A stretch of DNA of 6,467 nt from Candidatus Igneacidithiobacillus taiwanensis. GTDB taxonomy: Bacteria; Pseudomonadota; Gammaproteobacteria; Acidithiobacillales; Acidithiobacillaceae. The position numbers and the translations under genes are program-made. Where the stretch lies: contig DDOU01000155.1 in NCBI GenBank assembly GCA_002341825.1, positions 200-6,666 of the forward strand, in the 5' to 3' direction. Under the pieces are notes generated by a model. That model was not told where the DNA came from. It was given only the letters and a program-made list of their open reading frames with translations, and ran no database searches. Shown in pieces: positions 6,395 to 6,467 of the stretch. The stretch's first letter is position 1, and every line of letters begins with the position of its first letter.

Positions 6395-6467
6395 TTAAAA
6401 CATGAAGCCGGTTTCGAGCATTCCACGGACTTGGCTCTGGTTCAAGCCACTCTGGCCGAAAATCCCC
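6395..6467 (-). CDS. C-terminal end of an unidentified upstream gene
   Basis: Reading the minus strand from the right edge in the second frame gives 23 residues, GIFGQSGLNQSQVRGMLETG followed by FMF, then TAA (6395-6397). The terminator follows 23 bases later, which supports this frame: the third frame stops within eight codons and the first runs through the terminator stem. I do not recognise the protein. The alternating pattern and terminal Phe resemble the last strand of an outer-membrane beta-barrel protein, but 23 residues are too few for more than a suggestion. The rest lies beyond the right edge. Nothing links it functionally to the Anbu cluster. Confidence 0.5.
   Translation of the reverse strand, partial: GIFGQSGLNQSQVRGMLETGFMF

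Overview
The window holds one co-directional gene cluster, all on the minus strand, so transcription runs from the right edge to the left. In transcription order it carries: the last 23 codons of an unidentified gene (6395-6467); a strong intrinsic terminator (6336-6371); an Anbu-type proteasome-like NTN-hydrolase peptidase (5523-6263); a 168-base spacer; a circularly permuted ATP-grasp ligase of the COG2308 type (3906-5354); an alpha-E (DUF403) protein (2914-3906); and a long transglutaminase-like/DUF2126 protein of the COG4196 type (1-2901), whose C-terminus lies beyond the left edge. This largest gene has no in-frame stop across all 967 codons of the window.

The last three genes are tightly packed. 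The ATP-grasp stop and the alpha-E start share one base (TGATG), and alpha-E and the transglutaminase gene are 12 bases apart. Each has a clear purine-rich ribosome binding site. They read as one operon. Anbu is the first gene after an upstream terminator and probably leads the same transcript, but the spacer after it contains inverted repeats, so its expression may be partly separate.

This gene set is known from comparative genomics as a conserved bacterial neighbourhood. From memory, the Aravind group (around 2009) predicted it to be a peptide-synthesis or peptide-tagging system. In that view the permuted ATP-grasp protein and the DUF2126 region, a permuted glutamine-synthetase-like ligase, form amide bonds; the transglutaminase-like domain cleaves or exchanges amides; the Anbu peptidase degrades or trims products; and alpha-E is a helical partner. 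As far as I know, the substrate and the nature of any tag remain unresolved. The cluster is therefore described as a neighbourhood but not understood biochemically. All recognisable active-site motifs appear intact here, so the system looks functional.

The GC content (high fifties by eye), AGGAG-type ribosome binding sites and close similarity to proteobacterial family members suggest a proteobacterium. An Acidithiobacillus-like or other gamma/betaproteobacterium would fit, but nothing in the window proves a genus. I see no mobile elements, tRNA, rRNA or CRISPR repeats. The long plus-strand reading frames are shadows of the minus-strand genes.
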